This document shows, piece after piece, positions 63,877 through 64,000 of a DNA stretch of 64,000 nt; the stretch's first letter is position 1; each line of letters begins with the position of its first letter. The notes under the pieces are model-generated. The model did no database searches. It was not told the DNA's origin and worked only from the letters and a program-made list of their open reading frames with translations. Origin of the DNA: Ignavibacteriota bacterium (GTDB taxonomy: Bacteria > Bacteroidota > Ignavibacteria > Tepidaquicellales > Tepidaquicellaceae); NCBI GenBank assembly GCA_026390735.1, contig JAPLFJ010000052.1, positions 162,828-226,827 of the forward strand, read 5' to 3'. The position numbers and the translations under genes are program-made.

Positions 63877-64000
63877 GGAGTAATGGCGCTAACATAAGAG
63901 TTCATATGTATTTCTTATATCCTTTTAACTTTGTTCTTCTTGGAAAGTGCCTACCTGGTCTTTGTGGTATTAACTTACTTCGTATTCTCGTTCTCAACTT

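Noticed and set aside
1..64000. tRNA, rRNA, transposase, integrase or known defence genes
   Set aside because: I looked through the gaps and the proteins and saw no cloverleaf, rRNA core sequence, recombinase motif or defence-family signature.

Overview
The window looks like chromosomal core sequence from a Bacteroidota/Chlorobiota-type bacterium, most likely an Ignavibacteria-like member. Three exported proteins (45.0, 55.3 and 57.9 kb) end in the 'QNYPNPFN' type-A sorting domain of the type IX secretion system (T9SS). Another resembles PorZ. Shine-Dalgarno sequences are mostly absent and several starts are TTG. LpxA, a TolC-type porin and an RND pump show a diderm envelope. I see no rRNA, tRNA, CRISPR array, transposase or prophage genes. 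These phylum statements rest on motifs read by eye, not on a database search.

Layout. 0-8.6 kb: a membrane Lon-like protease with LamG domains (5' end cut off by the window), a crotonase, an HtrA-TPR protease, and sdhA and sdhB split by an unknown exported protein. 8.7-14.8 kb (minus): a TetR-controlled RND efflux operon behind a 14-bp inverted-repeat operator. 15.0-20.2 kb: a flavin reductase-like protein, a methyltransferase, an esterase-like hydrolase, a DUF169 protein broken by an in-frame TAG, and a cysteine-desulfurase-like enzyme. 20.3-26.6 kb (minus): two overlapping sensor kinases and recN. 27.0-31.1 kb: uvrC, a PIN-PhoH ATPase and a nitrilase-family enzyme. 31.1-34.9 kb (minus): a DUF4159 protein, a lone HisA-like protein and a PorZ-like propeller protein. 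35.1-39.8 kb: a dolichol-phosphate-mannose-synthase-like glycosyltransferase, lpxA, a CYTH protein, panB, an MscS channel and a macrodomain protein. 39.8-44.8 kb (minus): mnmG, a YifB/ComM ATPase and der, with two perfect parS sites between mnmG and yifB. 45.0-53.9 kb: a T9SS cargo, a rhomboid protease, an NrnA-like DHH phosphoesterase, a GT-C glycosyltransferase, an unknown protein, obgE, surE, an alkyltransferase and a cupin. 54.1-59.3 kb: an SbtA-like transporter, a triple-hairpin repeat cluster, and two T9SS cargos, the first broken by an in-frame TAG. 59.4-63.8 kb: citrate synthase (minus), a UPF0173 hydrolase, parA, parB and a RidA-family protein with an insertion; 44-bp tandem repeats follow.

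How the genes work together. ParA and ParB at 61.6-63.3 kb are the expected partners of the two parS sites at 41.8 kb, so the window probably lies in the origin-proximal domain. Citrate synthase and SdhAB serve the TCA cycle and respiration; no SdhC/D membrane anchor is present. RecN, UvrC and the alkyltransferase are DNA repair functions. LpxA, the glycosyltransferases, the efflux pump and the T9SS cargos belong to the envelope.

Most unusual: the TPR-Lon-TM-ASH-LamG-LamG protein, the parS pair at mnmG, two separate genes interrupted by in-frame TAG codons although TAG is an ordinary stop elsewhere here, and the exported protein inserted between sdhA and sdhB. I did not find a convincing new defence or mobile system.
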